Source: DASQFI01 sp963780895 (GTDB lineage Bacteria; Acidobacteriota; Vicinamibacteria; Vicinamibacterales; SCN-69-37). Taken from it: 64,000 nucleotides of DNA. Under the pieces are notes generated by a model. It ran no database searches. It saw nothing but the letters and a program-made list of their open reading frames with translations, and was not told the origin of the DNA. The DNA is taken from NCBI GenBank assembly GCA_963780895.1, contig CAWAEG010000008.1:186001-250000 (forward strand). The letters run 5' to 3'. Position numbers and translations under genes: made by a program. Positions 29,181 to 38,346 of the stretch are shown one piece after another; the first letter of the stretch is position 1, and every line of letters starts with the position of its first letter.

Positions 29181-29451
29181 CTGAAGAGCGCTGTCGGTAC
29201 GACGGGACTGAAGAGCGCTGGTCGGTACGACGGGTACGGCGGGTCCAAGGAACGAACTGCCGCTCGCCATCCTTTTTCTTAATGGTTCGCCCGGCGATCC
29301 GGATCTCGGCTCGGAAATCGAATGACCGGGAACTAAAGAAAGATGACAGGCGTCAGATGCTTCCTTGGACCTGCCGTACCCGTCGTACCGACATGAGCTG
29401 TCTCAGATCCCGTCGTACCGACATGCGCTGTTCAGGCCCGTCGAACCGACG
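29181..29451. repeat. Nested palindromic array, family E copies
   Basis: Two direct copies of CTGAAGAGCGCTGTCGGTACGAC-type units lie at 29181-29207 and 29208-29234. Two to three inverted copies (CGTCGTACCGACATGCGCTG type) lie at 29379-29406, 29409-29435 and part of 29437-29451. Between them, GGTACGGCGGGTCCAAGGAA pairs with the inverse at 29360-29385. The whole block is a large imperfect hairpin, with no gene inside, between the ends of the convergent priA and M50 protease genes. Confidence 0.8.
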
Positions 29452-29474
29452 CCGCACTTGAGGAGCTCTTTCGT

Positions 29475-30462
29475 CTACTCCGGCAGGAACAGTGAGATTG
29501 GTACCGGCGTGAAGCAGATGGCGAAAATCACGAGCGCGAGGAAGGCGACCAGCATCCGCGGCGGATCGAGCGGCACGTGCTCGTCGAGAATGCGCGGGAT
29601 GCCGAAAGCCGAGAAACATCGCCATCACCAGCATCATGACCGCCATCAGAAGCCAGCTCAGCGAGACGAACGTCAGGCCGATCGCCGCGATGAGCGTCCC
29701 CGCCGAGACGTACCACGATCGCCGGCCGAGGACGGAATAGACGATGTGGCCGCCGTCGAGCTGGCCGAAGGGCAGGAGATTCAGCGCGGTCGCGAACATC
29801 CCGAACCACGCCGCGAACGCCATCGGATGGAGCATCACGTCCACACTGTCCGGCAACGGGCCAAAATGAATGCGCTCGATCGCCTGGTAGAGGAGCGGCT
29901 CGCCGAGATACAGGACGTTGGCCGACTCAGTCGCGCGGGAGGTTCGCACCTCCGACATCGCCACGCCCCAGTAGAGCAGCGGGACGAGCACGACGAACCC
30001 GGCAATCGGCCCTGCGACGCCGATGTCGAACAGCGCTTTCTTCGAAGGGAACTTTTCCTTGATGCGAATGACCGCGCCGAGTGTTCCCGCGATGAAGACG
30101 AACGGCAACGCCGGGATGAAGTAGGGAAGCGTGGCGTCCACGTTGTGAAGACGGCAGTAGGCGTAGTGGCCGAACTCGTGCGCGGCGAGGATCGAGAGGA
30201 TCGGCAGTGAAAACCAGAGTCCCGACGACAGAACTTCGATCATGCTGGAGCCCGGCGGCGCCGAGGTGCCCGCCCACGACGTCGTCAGCAGCGTGAGCGC
30301 GAACAGCAGGATGTGGATGCCGTACCGATGCCGGAACTTCCGTTTGGGCGGTGCGGGAATCTGAGCGGGCGGCTGCCACGCCGGCGGCTGCGACGCCGGC
30401 GGCGAAGGCGGATGGTCGACGCTGCCCGTGGGCAGCTGTGTTGGTAGATCGTCCGGACGCAC
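29475..30462 (-). CDS. M50 family site-2-type metalloprotease, membrane-embedded (one frameshift)
   Basis: This intramembrane zinc protease has about 328 residues. A proline-rich cytosolic N-terminus (PPSPPASQPPAWQPPAQ) precedes several helices. The zinc site is ILAAHEFGHYAYCR (HExxH) with the third ligand in LNLLPFGQLDGGHIVYS. The helix GVAGPIAGFVVLVPLLYWG lies between them. A frameshift near 29601 separates MAMFLGF from IPRILDEHVPLDPPRM; the true end is the TAG at 29475-29477. Substrates could be membrane regulators, as for S2P proteins in sigma factor release; no such target is adjacent. The GTG start is at 30462, and HU lies 5 bases away on the same strand. Confidence 0.88.
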
Positions 30463-30467
30463 GCCAG

Positions 30468-30740
30468 CTAACCGCCGATGTTCTGCAGTTCTTTGCCAGG
30501 CTTGAACCGGATGGTACGGCCGGGTGGAATCCTGACCTCTTTGCCGGTACGCGGGTTGCGGCCGATGCCGCGCTTGCGAGGCTTCACCTGGAACACCCCG
30601 AAGCCCCGCAGCTCGATTCGTTCTCCCCGCATCATAGACGCCCGCATCGCTTCGAACACCGCGTCAACGGCCACTTCTGCCTTGACCTTCGTGATCTCGG
30701 CGAGCTTGGACACCTCGTTGACGATGTCGACTTTGATCAT
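30468..30740 (-). CDS. HU/IHF family DNA-binding protein
   Basis: This small nucleoid protein has 90 residues and starts MIKVDIVNEVSKLAEITK. The DNA-wrapping arm contains GFGVFQVKPRKRGIGRNPRTG, with the RNPRTG turn and the intercalating Pro in IPPGRTIRFKPGKEL. IHF-like (RNPRTGK and the E-R-I-E-L-R-G-F-G pattern) and HU types cannot be separated here. A better ATG at 30740 replaces the longer reading from 30788. The gene has an excellent promoter (30772-30800) and precedes the M50 protease. Confidence 0.95.
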   Translation of the reverse strand: MIKVDIVNEVSKLAEITKVKAEVAVDAVFEAMRASMMRGERIELRGFGVFQVKPRKRGIGRNPRTGKEVRIPPGRTIRFKPGKELQNIGG

Positions 30741-30771
30741 TGAGTTAGCGGCAGAGGGATTACTGTAAGTG

Positions 30772-30800
30772 ACAATAAACAAATGCACTTACGGTGTCAA
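30772..30800 (-). promoter_or_regulatory. Sigma70-type promoter of the HU gene
   Basis: On the minus strand, TTGACA (30800-30795) is followed by 17 bases and TATTGT (30777-30772). This is consensus at -35, ideal spacing and 4 of 6 at -10. Transcription would start near 30765, about 25 bases before the HU ATG. The region is AT-richer than the surroundings. The divergent der start is at 30830. Confidence 0.6.
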
Positions 30801-30829
30801 GTAACAGGCTAAGTAGTACACTCCCGCGC

Positions 30830-32219
30830 ATGGCCAGGGGTGTACGCGGTCCGACCGTGGTCCTTGTCGGGCGGCCAAATGTGGGGAAGTCCACGCTGCT
30901 CAATCGCATTACGGGCACGCGCCGGTCGATCGTGGCCGCTGTGGCCGGCACGACGCGCGACGCGCTCGTCTCGCAGGCCGAGTGGCAGGACCGGCGGTTT
31001 GCGATCGTGGACACCGGCGGCCTGTTCGGCGCCACGACCGATCCTTTGCACGAGCTCGTGTCGCAGCACGGAGACAAAGCGCTCCAGACGGCCGACGTCG
31101 TCGTGTTCGTCGTGGACGGGCGGGAAGGTCTCGTGCCGGCCGACGAGGAAATCGCGCGGACGAATCCGCGTGCTGGGCCGGCCCGTGATCGTCGCGGTGA
31201 ACAAGACCGACGATCGCCGGGCGCGGGACCGCGCGCTCGAGTTTCATCAGCTCGCGTTCGAGCCGGTGATTGAGATCGCAGCCGAACATGGCGACGGCGT
31301 CGCGGATCTCCTCGACGAAATCGTGGCGCGGCTCCCCGACGCGCGCGGACCGTCCGAACCGGCCGAACCCGAGACGGCGGTCGCGATCGTCGGCCGTCCG
31401 AACGTCGGGAAGTCGTCGCTCGTCAACCGGCTGCTGCGGCAGGAACGGGTCATGGTGAGCGAGGAACCGGGCACGACGCGGGACACCGTCGACGTGCTGC
31501 TGCAGTGGCACCGACGCCGGTTTCGCATCGTCGACACGGCGGGCATGCGCAAGCCAGGCCGGGTCGCACGCGGCGGACCCGTCGAATCGGTGAGCGTCGT
31601 GCTCGCGCGGCGCGCGATGGCCAGGGCCGATGTCGTCGTGCTGGTCGTCGATGCGACCGAAGGCGCCGGCGATCGTGAAGGCGCGATTGCCGGCGAAGCC
31701 GCCGACGCCGGCTGCGGCATCGTCATCGCGGTGAACAAGTGGGATCTGGTCAAAGGGCAGGGCCAGGATTTCGTCAAGAAGTTCGACGATCGCCTGCGGT
31801 TTCAGTTGAAGTTCCTCGAATACGCGCCGATCCTGCATCTCTCGGCGCTCACCGGGGACCGCACGCCGAAACTGCTCGAGGCGGTCGACCGCGTGGCGAC
31901 CGCCCGAACGCGCCGCGTCCCGACCGCGGAGCTCAACCGGTTTCTGGAATCAGTGACGGCCGCGCACCCGCCCGCCAGCAAATCGCGCCGGGAGGTGCGC
32001 ATTCAGTACGGCGCGCAGACGGGCACCGCGCCCCCGTCGTTCGTCCTCTTCACGAACGTCGCGTCGGAGCTGCACTTCTCGTACGAGCGGTTCCTCGTGA
32101 ACCGCCTGCGCGAGGAATTCGGGTTCGAGGGCACGCCCATCCGTCTGAGCGTCAGGCGCCGCGAGCGTGCCAAGCGCGATGCACCACGAGGCTCACGAAG
32201 GACACGAGGACGGCGCTGA
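30830..32219 (+). CDS. der: Ribosome biogenesis GTPase Der (EngA; one frameshift)
   Basis: Der is a double GTPase that acts in 50S maturation. The first G domain has VVLVGRPNVGKSTLLNRITG, the G3 DTGGLF and, after a shift near 31165, NKTDD. The second has AIVGRPNVGKSSLVNRLL, DTAGMRKPGRV and NKWDLVKG. The KH-like C-terminal domain ends in VRRRERAKRD. The length of about 462 residues is normal. ATG 30830 fits a start at the N-terminal methionine of MARGVRGPTVVLVG. No SD is obvious. Confidence 0.95.
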
Positions 32220-32248
32220 CCTGGACCGTTGTCCAGATCGGTGTAGCA

Positions 32249-32280
32249 GGCCGCCTCCGGCGGCCAGAAACCGGGCTTTT
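32249..32280 (+). terminator. Possible terminator after der
   Basis: GGCCGCC, TCC, GGCGGCC form a 7-base-pair stem, and a CTTTT run lies 10 bases later. A second small stem CTGGAC-CGTT-GTCCAG lies just upstream (32221-32236). Spacing of the T-run is poor. Confidence 0.3.
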
Positions 32281-32294
32281 GGGCGCGATCGGTC

Positions 32295-32303
32295 TGTTAT
32301 ACT
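32295..32303 (+). promoter_or_regulatory. Extended -10 promoter just before the MerR gene
   Basis: TGTTATACT gives a TG-N plus TATACT extended -10 element. Transcription would start near 32310, at or inside the annotated GTG codon (32307). The message would then be leaderless, or translation would begin at the in-frame GTG at 32319. Confidence 0.4.
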
Positions 32304-32306
32304 TCC

Positions 32307-32819
32307 GTGACTTTGTACGTGGCCGCCACGATTCCAAATCGCCCGGTGTTTCGATCTCAGGAAGTCTGCGACCTCGCGGATATCAAGCCGTACGTTCTGC
32401 GAAGTTGGGAAGCTGAGTTTCCCGATCTCGGCGTCGCGAAGTCGGCTGACGGCCCGCGCGTGTACCGCCGGGCGGACGTCGAGCGGGTGCTCCGGCTGAA
32501 GCAGCTGGTATTCGTCGACGGCCTGACGCTTGCGGGCGCCCGGCGCCAGATGGGCGAGGAAGGCCTGGTCGCGCCCGACGAGGAGGTCATGGACGCCGAC
32601 GTTGCGGCCATGATGGACGAGCAGACCCGGCAGCACCTCCGGGACGTCCGGCGCGGCCTTCAGTGGATTCTGGGGGTGCTCAATGGTGAGGGCCTGACGC
32701 CCGAGGACCGGGTGCTGACGGCCTCACCGCGGTCCGCGGCCGCCCCCCGGCCGGCGATGGCCAAAAAGGCCCCGGCGAAGGTAGCATCGAAGAAAGCAGT
32801 CCGCGGCAAACGCCGCTGA
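32307..32819 (+). CDS. MerR-family transcriptional regulator
   Basis: This 170-residue DNA-binding protein has an N-terminal MerR helix-turn-helix: FRSQEVCDLADIKPYVLRSWEAEFPDL, then RVYRRADVERVLRLKQLVF. The dimerising helix region follows (GARRQMGEEGL). The C-terminus is a lysine/alanine-rich tail (AKKAPAKVASKKAVRGKRR), which may bind DNA nonspecifically. It lacks the effector domain seen in metal or drug MerR sensors. In Acidobacteria a MerR gene close to the IHF/HU gene is common, which suggests a nucleoid or stress-linked role. Start 32307 GTG is uncertain. Confidence 0.8.
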   Translation: MTLYVAATIPNRPVFRSQEVCDLADIKPYVLRSWEAEFPDLGVAKSADGPRVYRRADVERVLRLKQLVFVDGLTLAGARRQMGEEGLVAPDEEVMDADVAAMMDEQTRQHLRDVRRGLQWILGVLNGEGLTPEDRVLTASPRSAAAPRPAMAKKAPAKVASKKAVRGKRR

Positions 32820-32841
32820 ATCTCTCCAATTTCGGTCGGCT

Positions 32842-32918
<77 letters not shown>

Positions 32919-33029
32919 AATCCCGCCTCAGCCCCCAGGCCCCGTCCAGGGCCCTCAAAAATTCTCCTCCGCGGCAATTGCAAAACTGTGCTAAAACGTC
33001 ACCTTCCTTACACGACACTTTTGTTACTC

Positions 33030-33058
33030 GCCCCCAGTCGCCGTTTCCAGGGGCTTTT
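33030..33058 (+). terminator. Possible terminator downstream of tRNA-Pro
   Basis: GCCCC pairs with GGGGC across a 15-base loop and a CTTTT follows. The stem is only 5 base pairs. It would end tRNA-Pro transcription before the small gene at 33082. Confidence 0.3.
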
Positions 33059-33081
33059 GTCGTTGTCGGCGGAGGCTTCGT

Positions 33082-33462
33082 ATGCCGCAAGTTCTCGATC
33101 GTCACCCATGTTCGTTTCGACCCTGTCGCGGCGAGATGACACTCGTCGCCAGGGATCACGCTCCGGCGCCGACGGACCGGCGCAAGCGCGGCAAGAAACC
33201 CGAAGATCCGCAGGGACTCTCGGCCTGGCATTGCACCATCGAGCCCAAACGGCACGTGGAAGTCTCGAACCTCGGTATCAGGCCGCTCAAGGACTGCACC
33301 GTGCCGGGCTGCAGCGGGGTGATGATCCACTGGGGAAGGGTTCGCGCCGTGTCGTCGCTCAACGGTGGCTACCGGAAAGAGGCGCCACGGATCGTGTACC
33401 GGTCCGGCTACGTCTGCGTAGACAACGCGGAGCACTTCCAGCCCGATTTCGACGAAGCCTGA
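33082..33462 (+). CDS. Small Cys-rich hypothetical protein
   Basis: I do not recognise this 126-residue protein. It has about six cysteines, including HPCSFRPCRGEM near the N-terminus, WHCTIEP in the middle, and DCTVPGCSGVMIHWG after residue 70, which could chelate zinc. The sequence is basic at residues 25-45 (DRRKRGKKPED). No transmembrane helix or signal is seen. GGAGG sits 7 bases before the ATG, so it is a probable real gene. It may bind nucleic acid, but this is a guess from charge and Cys pattern. It lies alone between a tRNA and a convergent permease gene. Confidence 0.6.
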   Translation: MPQVLDRHPCSFRPCRGEMTLVARDHAPAPTDRRKRGKKPEDPQGLSAWHCTIEPKRHVEVSNLGIRPLKDCTVPGCSGVMIHWGRVRAVSSLNGGYRKEAPRIVYRSGYVCVDNAEHFQPDFDEA

Positions 33463-33463
33463 T

Positions 33464-35875
33464 TCACTCCATCCGCAACGTGACGAGCGGATCGACGCGC
33501 GCCGCGCGCGCCGCGGGCCCATAGGCGGCCGCGAGAGAGACGACGAGAAGTCCCGCCGCGGCCAGTCCAAACGACCACGCGTCGGTTGGCGCGATCCCGT
33601 GGAGGAGTCCGGTCAGCCCCCGCGCGGCGATGAATGCGGCCGGTACGCCGAGCGCGATCCCCGCGAGGCCGAGCCACGCGCCTTCTCGCAGGACCATCCA
33701 GCGGATTTCGTCCGGACGCGCGCCGAGCGCGATCCGGATGCCGATCTCTCTCGAGCGCTGCGACACCGATTGGCCGACCACGCCAAACAGTCCGACCGCC
33801 GCAACGAGAATCGCGAGCGACGCCATGCCCGCAAGCAACACGGTCCGGAACCGCGGCTGCGTCGTCGACTCGGAGACAACGGCGTCGAGGGCCTTCACGT
33901 CAGAGACCACGATGGCCCGGTCGACGGCGGCAATCTCGCGACGCAGGATGGGGAGCAGGTCATCCGGCTCCTGTGCGGTTCGCGCCACCAGGAACGGCGC
34001 CATCCACGGTTGCTGTGCGAACGGCCGGTACACCGCGTCGTCGGGCTCCGCCGCCAGCCCCGAATAGCGAACGTTGCCGACGATGCCGACCAGGGTCATC
34101 TCCTCGCTCTTGTTGACGCCGTCCCGGAGCGTGGGCAGCGACATCGTGCGGCCGATGGCATCGCCATCGCCGAAGAACCTGCGCGCCGTGTCCACGCTCA
34201 TGATCATCACGTGCGGACTCTTGAGATCGTCGGCTGCGGTGAACAGGCGCCCCTTCACGAGCCGGAAGCCGAGCGCGTCGAAATAGCCGGGGGTGACCGC
34301 GACGCCGGACGCCTGATAGTCCACGCTGTCGCCGGCGCGGCGCAGCGTCAGGCGCAGGCGGCTGGCATTCGGGGGGAGGCTCGTGCCCACACCCACCGCT
34401 TGAACACCCGGCAGAGCGGCAACCCGCGCGATCACACGGTCGATGCGATCGAGCACCTGCGCGTCCGGCGGCCGGCCGCCAAACGCCATGTTCAACGACG
34501 CGCTGGCCACGCGATCGGTCGTGACGCCGAGGTCGGTCTGCAGCAGCCGCATCAGGCTGCGGCCGAGCAACCCCACGCCCACGAGGAGGACCAGGGACAC
34601 CGCCAACTCGGTGACGCAGAGCGCGGCGCGCATGCGTCTGCCGCCACGCGCGGGCGTCACGTTGTAGCCCGAGGCCGATCGCAGCATGTCGGCCGGGTTC
34701 GGCGTCCTCAGCGCGGGCATTACTCCGGTCAGCAGAGCCGTCGCACCGGCCACGACGATCGAGAACACGAGCACGGGCGCGTCCACGCGAATCGCATCGA
34801 GCCGCGGCAGGCCTGATGAGCCGACGCTCACGAGCACGTTGACGACCACGAGCGCGAATCCGACGCCCAGACCCGCGCCGGCGCCGGCAAGCAGCACGTT
34901 CTCGATCAATCGTTCGGTGACAAGCCGTCCGCGGGAAGCGCCAAGGGCCCGTCGAATCGCGGCCTCGCGACCGGCCGCCGCATGCCGCATGAGGACCAGG
35001 TTCGTCACGTTCACGCACGCGGTGAAGAGCACGAGCCCGGCCGCGGCGAACAGGATGAGCAACCCGGGCCGGACCGCGCCGACAATCTGGTCGCGCAGGC
35101 TCAGGACGCGCACCCGAACGTTCGCCGAGGGAACCCCAGCTGCCGCACTCGGTCCCGAAACAAGTACGGCGGCCTCCTGTCCGGCACGCGCGACCGTCTC
35201 GTTCGGTTTCAGCCGGCCGATCAATCGAAGCGCGCAGCATCGCGTGTTGAGCGATCGGGAGTATCCGTACGCCATCCACACGTCGGTCTGCGCGAGCGGG
35301 ATCTGGAACGCGGAACCGGCGACGCCGGCCACGACGTATGGCCGCGACGACAGCGTCAGCTGCTGCCCGAGCGCCGCCTGCGCCCCGCCGAAGAGCCGGC
35401 GCGACAGCCGGTTGCTGATCACGATCGAATTGGCAAGGTCGTCGGCCGGGCCCAGCGGGCGGCCCGCCGCCATCGGTCCCGAGAGCGTCGCGAAAAACGA
35501 GCCGGACACGACAGCCGAGTCCACGACCTCCGCGCCTTCGGATGTCGACAGCGCCGCGATCTCGGGTGAGTAGAACGCCGTCGATTCGAGTGACGGAACA
35601 CCGTGCTGCCAGGCCGCGATGTCCGTTGGCGCGTAGAACAACACCGGCACCGGTCCACGTGCGCCCGTCAGATGTTGCTCGCGCTGAACGACGACGAGAC
35701 GCTCGGCGTCACGGTAGGGAAGCGGCCGCTGCAGGACCCCGTAGACGACGCTGAAGATGGCGCTGTTGGCGCCGATGCCAAGCGCCAGCGTCAGAACCGC
35801 AAGCGTGGTGAACGCTGGCGATGCGGCGAGCGAACGCGCGGCGTAGCGTACTGGACGAAGTGTCTCGGCGATCAC
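33464..35875 (-). CDS. FtsX/MacB-type ABC transporter permease, orphan (ADOP family)
   Basis: This 803-residue inner-membrane protein has two MacB-like periplasmic core domains and two FtsX-like permease blocks. The N-terminal pattern RPVRYAARSLAASPAFTTLAVLTLALGIGANSAIFSVV (in parts: TLALGIGANSAIFSVV) is the hallmark of the acidobacterial duplicated orphan permease family; the second permease region carries RSREIGIRIALGARPDEIRWMVLREGAWL (in parts: SREIGIRIALGA). No ABC ATPase or membrane-fusion partner lies next to it, so it is an orphan. The cargo is unknown; family members are implicated in secretion or antimicrobial extrusion. The GTG start is at 35875. The frame is intact. Confidence 0.87.
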   Translation of the reverse strand: MIAETLRPVRYAARSLAASPAFTTLAVLTLALGIGANSAIFSVVYGVLQRPLPYRDAERLVVVQREQHLTGARGPVPVLFYAPTDIAAWQHGVPSLESTAFYSPEIAALSTSEGAEVVDSAVVSGSFFATLSGPMAAGRPLGPADDLANSIVISNRLSRRLFGGAQAALGQQLTLSSRPYVVAGVAGSAFQIPLAQTDVWMAYGYSRSLNTRCCALRLIGRLKPNETVARAGQEAAVLVSGPSAAAGVPSANVRVRVLSLRDQIVGAVRPGLLILFAAAGLVLFTACVNVTNLVLMRHAAAGREAAIRRALGASRGRLVTERLIENVLLAGAGAGLGVGFALVVVNVLVSVGSSGLPRLDAIRVDAPVLVFSIVVAGATALLTGVMPALRTPNPADMLRSASGYNVTPARGGRRMRAALCVTELAVSLVLLVGVGLLGRSLMRLLQTDLGVTTDRVASASLNMAFGGRPPDAQVLDRIDRVIARVAALPGVQAVGVGTSLPPNASRLRLTLRRAGDSVDYQASGVAVTPGYFDALGFRLVKGRLFTAADDLKSPHVMIMSVDTARRFFGDGDAIGRTMSLPTLRDGVNKSEEMTLVGIVGNVRYSGLAAEPDDAVYRPFAQQPWMAPFLVARTAQEPDDLLPILRREIAAVDRAIVVSDVKALDAVVSESTTQPRFRTVLLAGMASLAILVAAVGLFGVVGQSVSQRSREIGIRIALGARPDEIRWMVLREGAWLGLAGIALGVPAAFIAARGLTGLLHGIAPTDAWSFGLAAAGLLVVSLAAAYGPAARAARVDPLVTLRME

Positions 35876-35926
35876 GTCCCAAAAACTATAGCGCGCGCTC
35901 GCAGCCCCCGAACGAATTCCGCCTCC

Positions 35927-35966
35927 GAGCCTTTGAGCCCTGAGCCTCGAGCCACGAGCCTTTCAG
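35927..35966. repeat. Degenerate GAGCCT tandem repeat, family D copy 1
   Basis: GAGCCTTTGAGCCCTGAGCC is followed by more GAGCC units (TCGAGCCACGAGCC). An identical 20-base block occurs at 47146-47165. It lies in the 129-base divergent region between the permease and the VWFA gene. Confidence 0.6.
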
Positions 35967-36004
35967 AGATACACTGATCCCTGCCAGCGTCACGAGGGCA
36001 TCCC

Positions 36005-38167
36005 ATGAAGATTGCAGGTCGAGCGGCCTCGACGGCGCTCGCGTATGCGTTGCTGCTCGGCGCGGGTCTCGTCAACCAGGCCAGTACCGCGGGGCCGCAG
36101 AACCCGCCCACTCCGCCGCCCGGGCAGAATCCACAGACGCAACGTCCGCCCGTGTTTCGGGCCGGCGCGAACTTCGTGCTGGTCGATGCCTACCCTCAGC
36201 GCGACGGCCGCCTCGTCGAAGGACTGACGGCCGACGACTTCGAGGTCCGAGAAGACGGAAAGCCTCAGCAGGTCGAGATGTTCGAGTTCGTGCGCATCGA
36301 ACCGAGCATGTCGGAATCGAACCGGCGCGATCCGAACACGCAGCGCGAAGCCGAGATGCTGGCCGCCGATCCGCACAACCGCGTCTTTGTCATTTATCTC
36401 GACACGCTCCACACGACGGTCGCCGGCTCTCATACCATCCGCGGTCCGCTCGTCGACGCGCTCAACCGCATCATCGGTCCCAACGACCTGTTCGGAGTGA
36501 TGACGCCGAATGTGGATCCGCGCCAGATCGTGTTTGGCCGGCGGCTTATCGGCATCGAGGAGCAGCTCACACGGCACTGGACGTGGGGCGAGCGGAATCG
36601 CATCACCTATGACCCGCAGGACCCCATGGAGCAGGAGATCTTTGCCTGCTTCGAGTGCAAGCCGTCAGGCGCCCAATGTGTGCCCTGGTATGTCAACGAC
36701 GGCGCGCGGCGACGGTTACTTCACGAAGTGTTAATCGATCGCCGGCGCGAGGACCGTACGTTGACCAGCCTCGAGCGCCTGATCGATTACCTGGCCGGTT
36801 TCCGTGAAGCGAGGACCGTCGCACTGACGATTACCGACGGTTGGCTCCTTTACCGGGAGAATCCGGAACTGGCCGATCAGGCCGGCGCGATTCCTTCGCC
36901 TCCTCCGGGGATTGGCGTGACTCAGAGCGGACGTCTGGTCACCGAGACGCTCGGCCGCGGCGAGCAGCCGGGTCGCGCCTCATGCAACGCCGAACTGCTC
37001 CGGCTGGCCCAGCTGGACAACGAACGCCGCTTCCGGGACCTGCTCAGAACAGCCAATCGGGCCAACGTCAGCTTCTATCCGGTGACGCCCGGGGGCCTTG
37101 GCGTGACCGACAGACCCATCACCGAACGGCCCATTCCGAATCCCAATAATCCACCCGGCGTGACGCCGTTCGTCGAGAACATGAGCCGAGTGACCGAGCG
37201 AGTGGACACGCTCAGGACGCTCGCCGAAAACACCGACGGGCTCGCCATCGTCAACACCAACGATCTCAACGCCGGTCTCAAGCGCATCGTCGACGACGTG
37301 TCGGCGTATTACCTGCTGGGCTACTACTCGACGAACGCGAAGTTCGACGGCCGGATCAGAAACATTCAGGTTCGGATGAAACCTGCGGGCCTCACCGTGC
37401 GCGCGCGGCGGTCGTACCTCGCGCCCAGCGAGGCAGCGGCGCGCGGGGAGGCATCGGCGGCGCCTACAGCGGCCGCCACCGCGGCGGCGGCTGTCGAGGA
37501 AGCCCTGGGCGTGCTTGCACGGCTGCGGCCGGGCGCGGAGCTCTTCATCCACGGAGTCCACGAACAAGACGCGGTCAGCGTCGTCGTTGAGATCGCGACG
37601 GCGGCCGCCGCCAGGTGGAACCGCGGAGCCGACGTGCAGGTCACGCTTGCCGGACCGGGCGGCGAAGCGGCTGGTACCGCGGAAGGACGGATCGACGCAA
37701 ATACGCGTGGCGTGCTCCTGCGGGTTCCTCTGGCAGCACCCACGGCCGGCCCACTTCGCGTCACCGCCAGGATTCGGTCGGGAACCGAGAGCATCGAAGA
37801 TCGTGGCGAGATACGTCCGGCGCCGGGCCGGGTGATCGGCGGCACGCTCCTCTTCAGAGGAACCTCGGCCGCATCGTCTCCATTGCGGCCCGTCGCCGAT
37901 TATCAGTACCGGCGGACGGAGCGCGCGCACCTCGAATGGCCGATTGTCTCGACGCTCGATCGCCGCGAGGGACGCCTGCTTGGCCGCAACGGCCAGCCGC
38001 TCGCCGTGCCCGTCACGGTCACCGAGCGGCAGTCGAACGGCCGCAACGTTCTCGCGGCGGACGTCAACCTCACTCCGCTTTCTGACGGCGACTACGTGGT
38101 CGAGGTGACAGCTGGAAGTGGCGCCGACACCGAACAGCGCCGCATTGCGATCCGCGTGATCCGGTAG
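36005..38167 (+). CDS. Secreted VWFA-related protein, acidobacterial family, copy 1
   Basis: This 720-residue protein has an N-terminal signal peptide (AGRAASTALAYALLLGAGLVNQAS). It then has a proline/Q-rich spacer and the family's opening motif FRAGANFVLVDAYPQRDGRLVEGLTADDFEVREDGKPQQV (in parts: GLTADDFEVREDGKPQ). The A-like domain strand VFVIYLDTLHTTV is present, but the DxSxS metal site is not classical. Near the middle are RTLAENTDGLAIVNTNDL and AYYLLGYYSTNAKFDGRIRNI (in parts: YYLLGYYSTNAKFDG), the two other family motifs. The C-half, about 240 residues, is beta-rich and unassigned. It is likely exported and may bind a ligand or partner; function is unknown. The frame is intact. Confidence 0.88.
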   Translation: MKIAGRAASTALAYALLLGAGLVNQASTAGPQNPPTPPPGQNPQTQRPPVFRAGANFVLVDAYPQRDGRLVEGLTADDFEVREDGKPQQVEMFEFVRIEPSMSESNRRDPNTQREAEMLAADPHNRVFVIYLDTLHTTVAGSHTIRGPLVDALNRIIGPNDLFGVMTPNVDPRQIVFGRRLIGIEEQLTRHWTWGERNRITYDPQDPMEQEIFACFECKPSGAQCVPWYVNDGARRRLLHEVLIDRRREDRTLTSLERLIDYLAGFREARTVALTITDGWLLYRENPELADQAGAIPSPPPGIGVTQSGRLVTETLGRGEQPGRASCNAELLRLAQLDNERRFRDLLRTANRANVSFYPVTPGGLGVTDRPITERPIPNPNNPPGVTPFVENMSRVTERVDTLRTLAENTDGLAIVNTNDLNAGLKRIVDDVSAYYLLGYYSTNAKFDGRIRNIQVRMKPAGLTVRARRSYLAPSEAAARGEASAAPTAAATAAAAVEEALGVLARLRPGAELFIHGVHEQDAVSVVVEIATAAAARWNRGADVQVTLAGPGGEAAGTAEGRIDANTRGVLLRVPLAAPTAGPLRVTARIRSGTESIEDRGEIRPAPGRVIGGTLLFRGTSAASSPLRPVADYQYRRTERAHLEWPIVSTLDRREGRLLGRNGQPLAVPVTVTERQSNGRNVLAADVNLTPLSDGDYVVEVTAGSGADTEQRRIAIRVIR

Positions 38168-38171
38168 CCTA

Positions 38172-38250
38172 GAGCGCTTCCCAAGAGCGGGTCTGAAAAG
38201 CACTCGTCGTACCGACAAGGGCTCTTCAATCCCGTTCTTGGGAAGTGTTT
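38172..38250. repeat. Palindrome between convergent genes, family E
   Basis: AGCGCTTCCCAAGAGCGGG at the left pairs with its inverse at 38228-38249, and the loop holds GAAAAGCACTCGTCGTACCG, a family E unit. It lies 5 bases after the VWFA stop and would serve as a bidirectional end signal together with 38274-38325. Confidence 0.75.
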
Positions 38251-38273
38251 TTCACGCCTCTTGGCAGGCAACG

Positions 38274-38325
38274 AAAAAGCCCGCGAGCGTAGAGGCCGGA
38301 GGTCGGCTTCCGTCGCCGCGGGCTT
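38274..38325 (-). terminator. Rho-independent terminator of the TPR/TonB-like gene
   Basis: On the minus strand AGCCCGCG pairs with CGCGGGCT, with a further inner stem (GGAAGCCGACCTCCGGCCTC, loop), and a TTTTT run follows. It lies 22 bases past the stop of the gene at 38347. Convergent with the VWFA gene. Confidence 0.65.
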
Positions 38326-38346
38326 CGGGTCGGTAGATTGGCGGTC

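Noticed and set aside
29365..30210. 281-residue plus-strand ORF opposite the M50 protease
   Set aside because: Shadow reading of the protease with low-complexity charged composition; the minus strand has HExxH and LDG motifs.
38203..38212. Restriction- or recombination-site-like palindrome CGTCGTACCG in isolation
   Set aside because: It is just the centre of the family E unit and gives no separate function.
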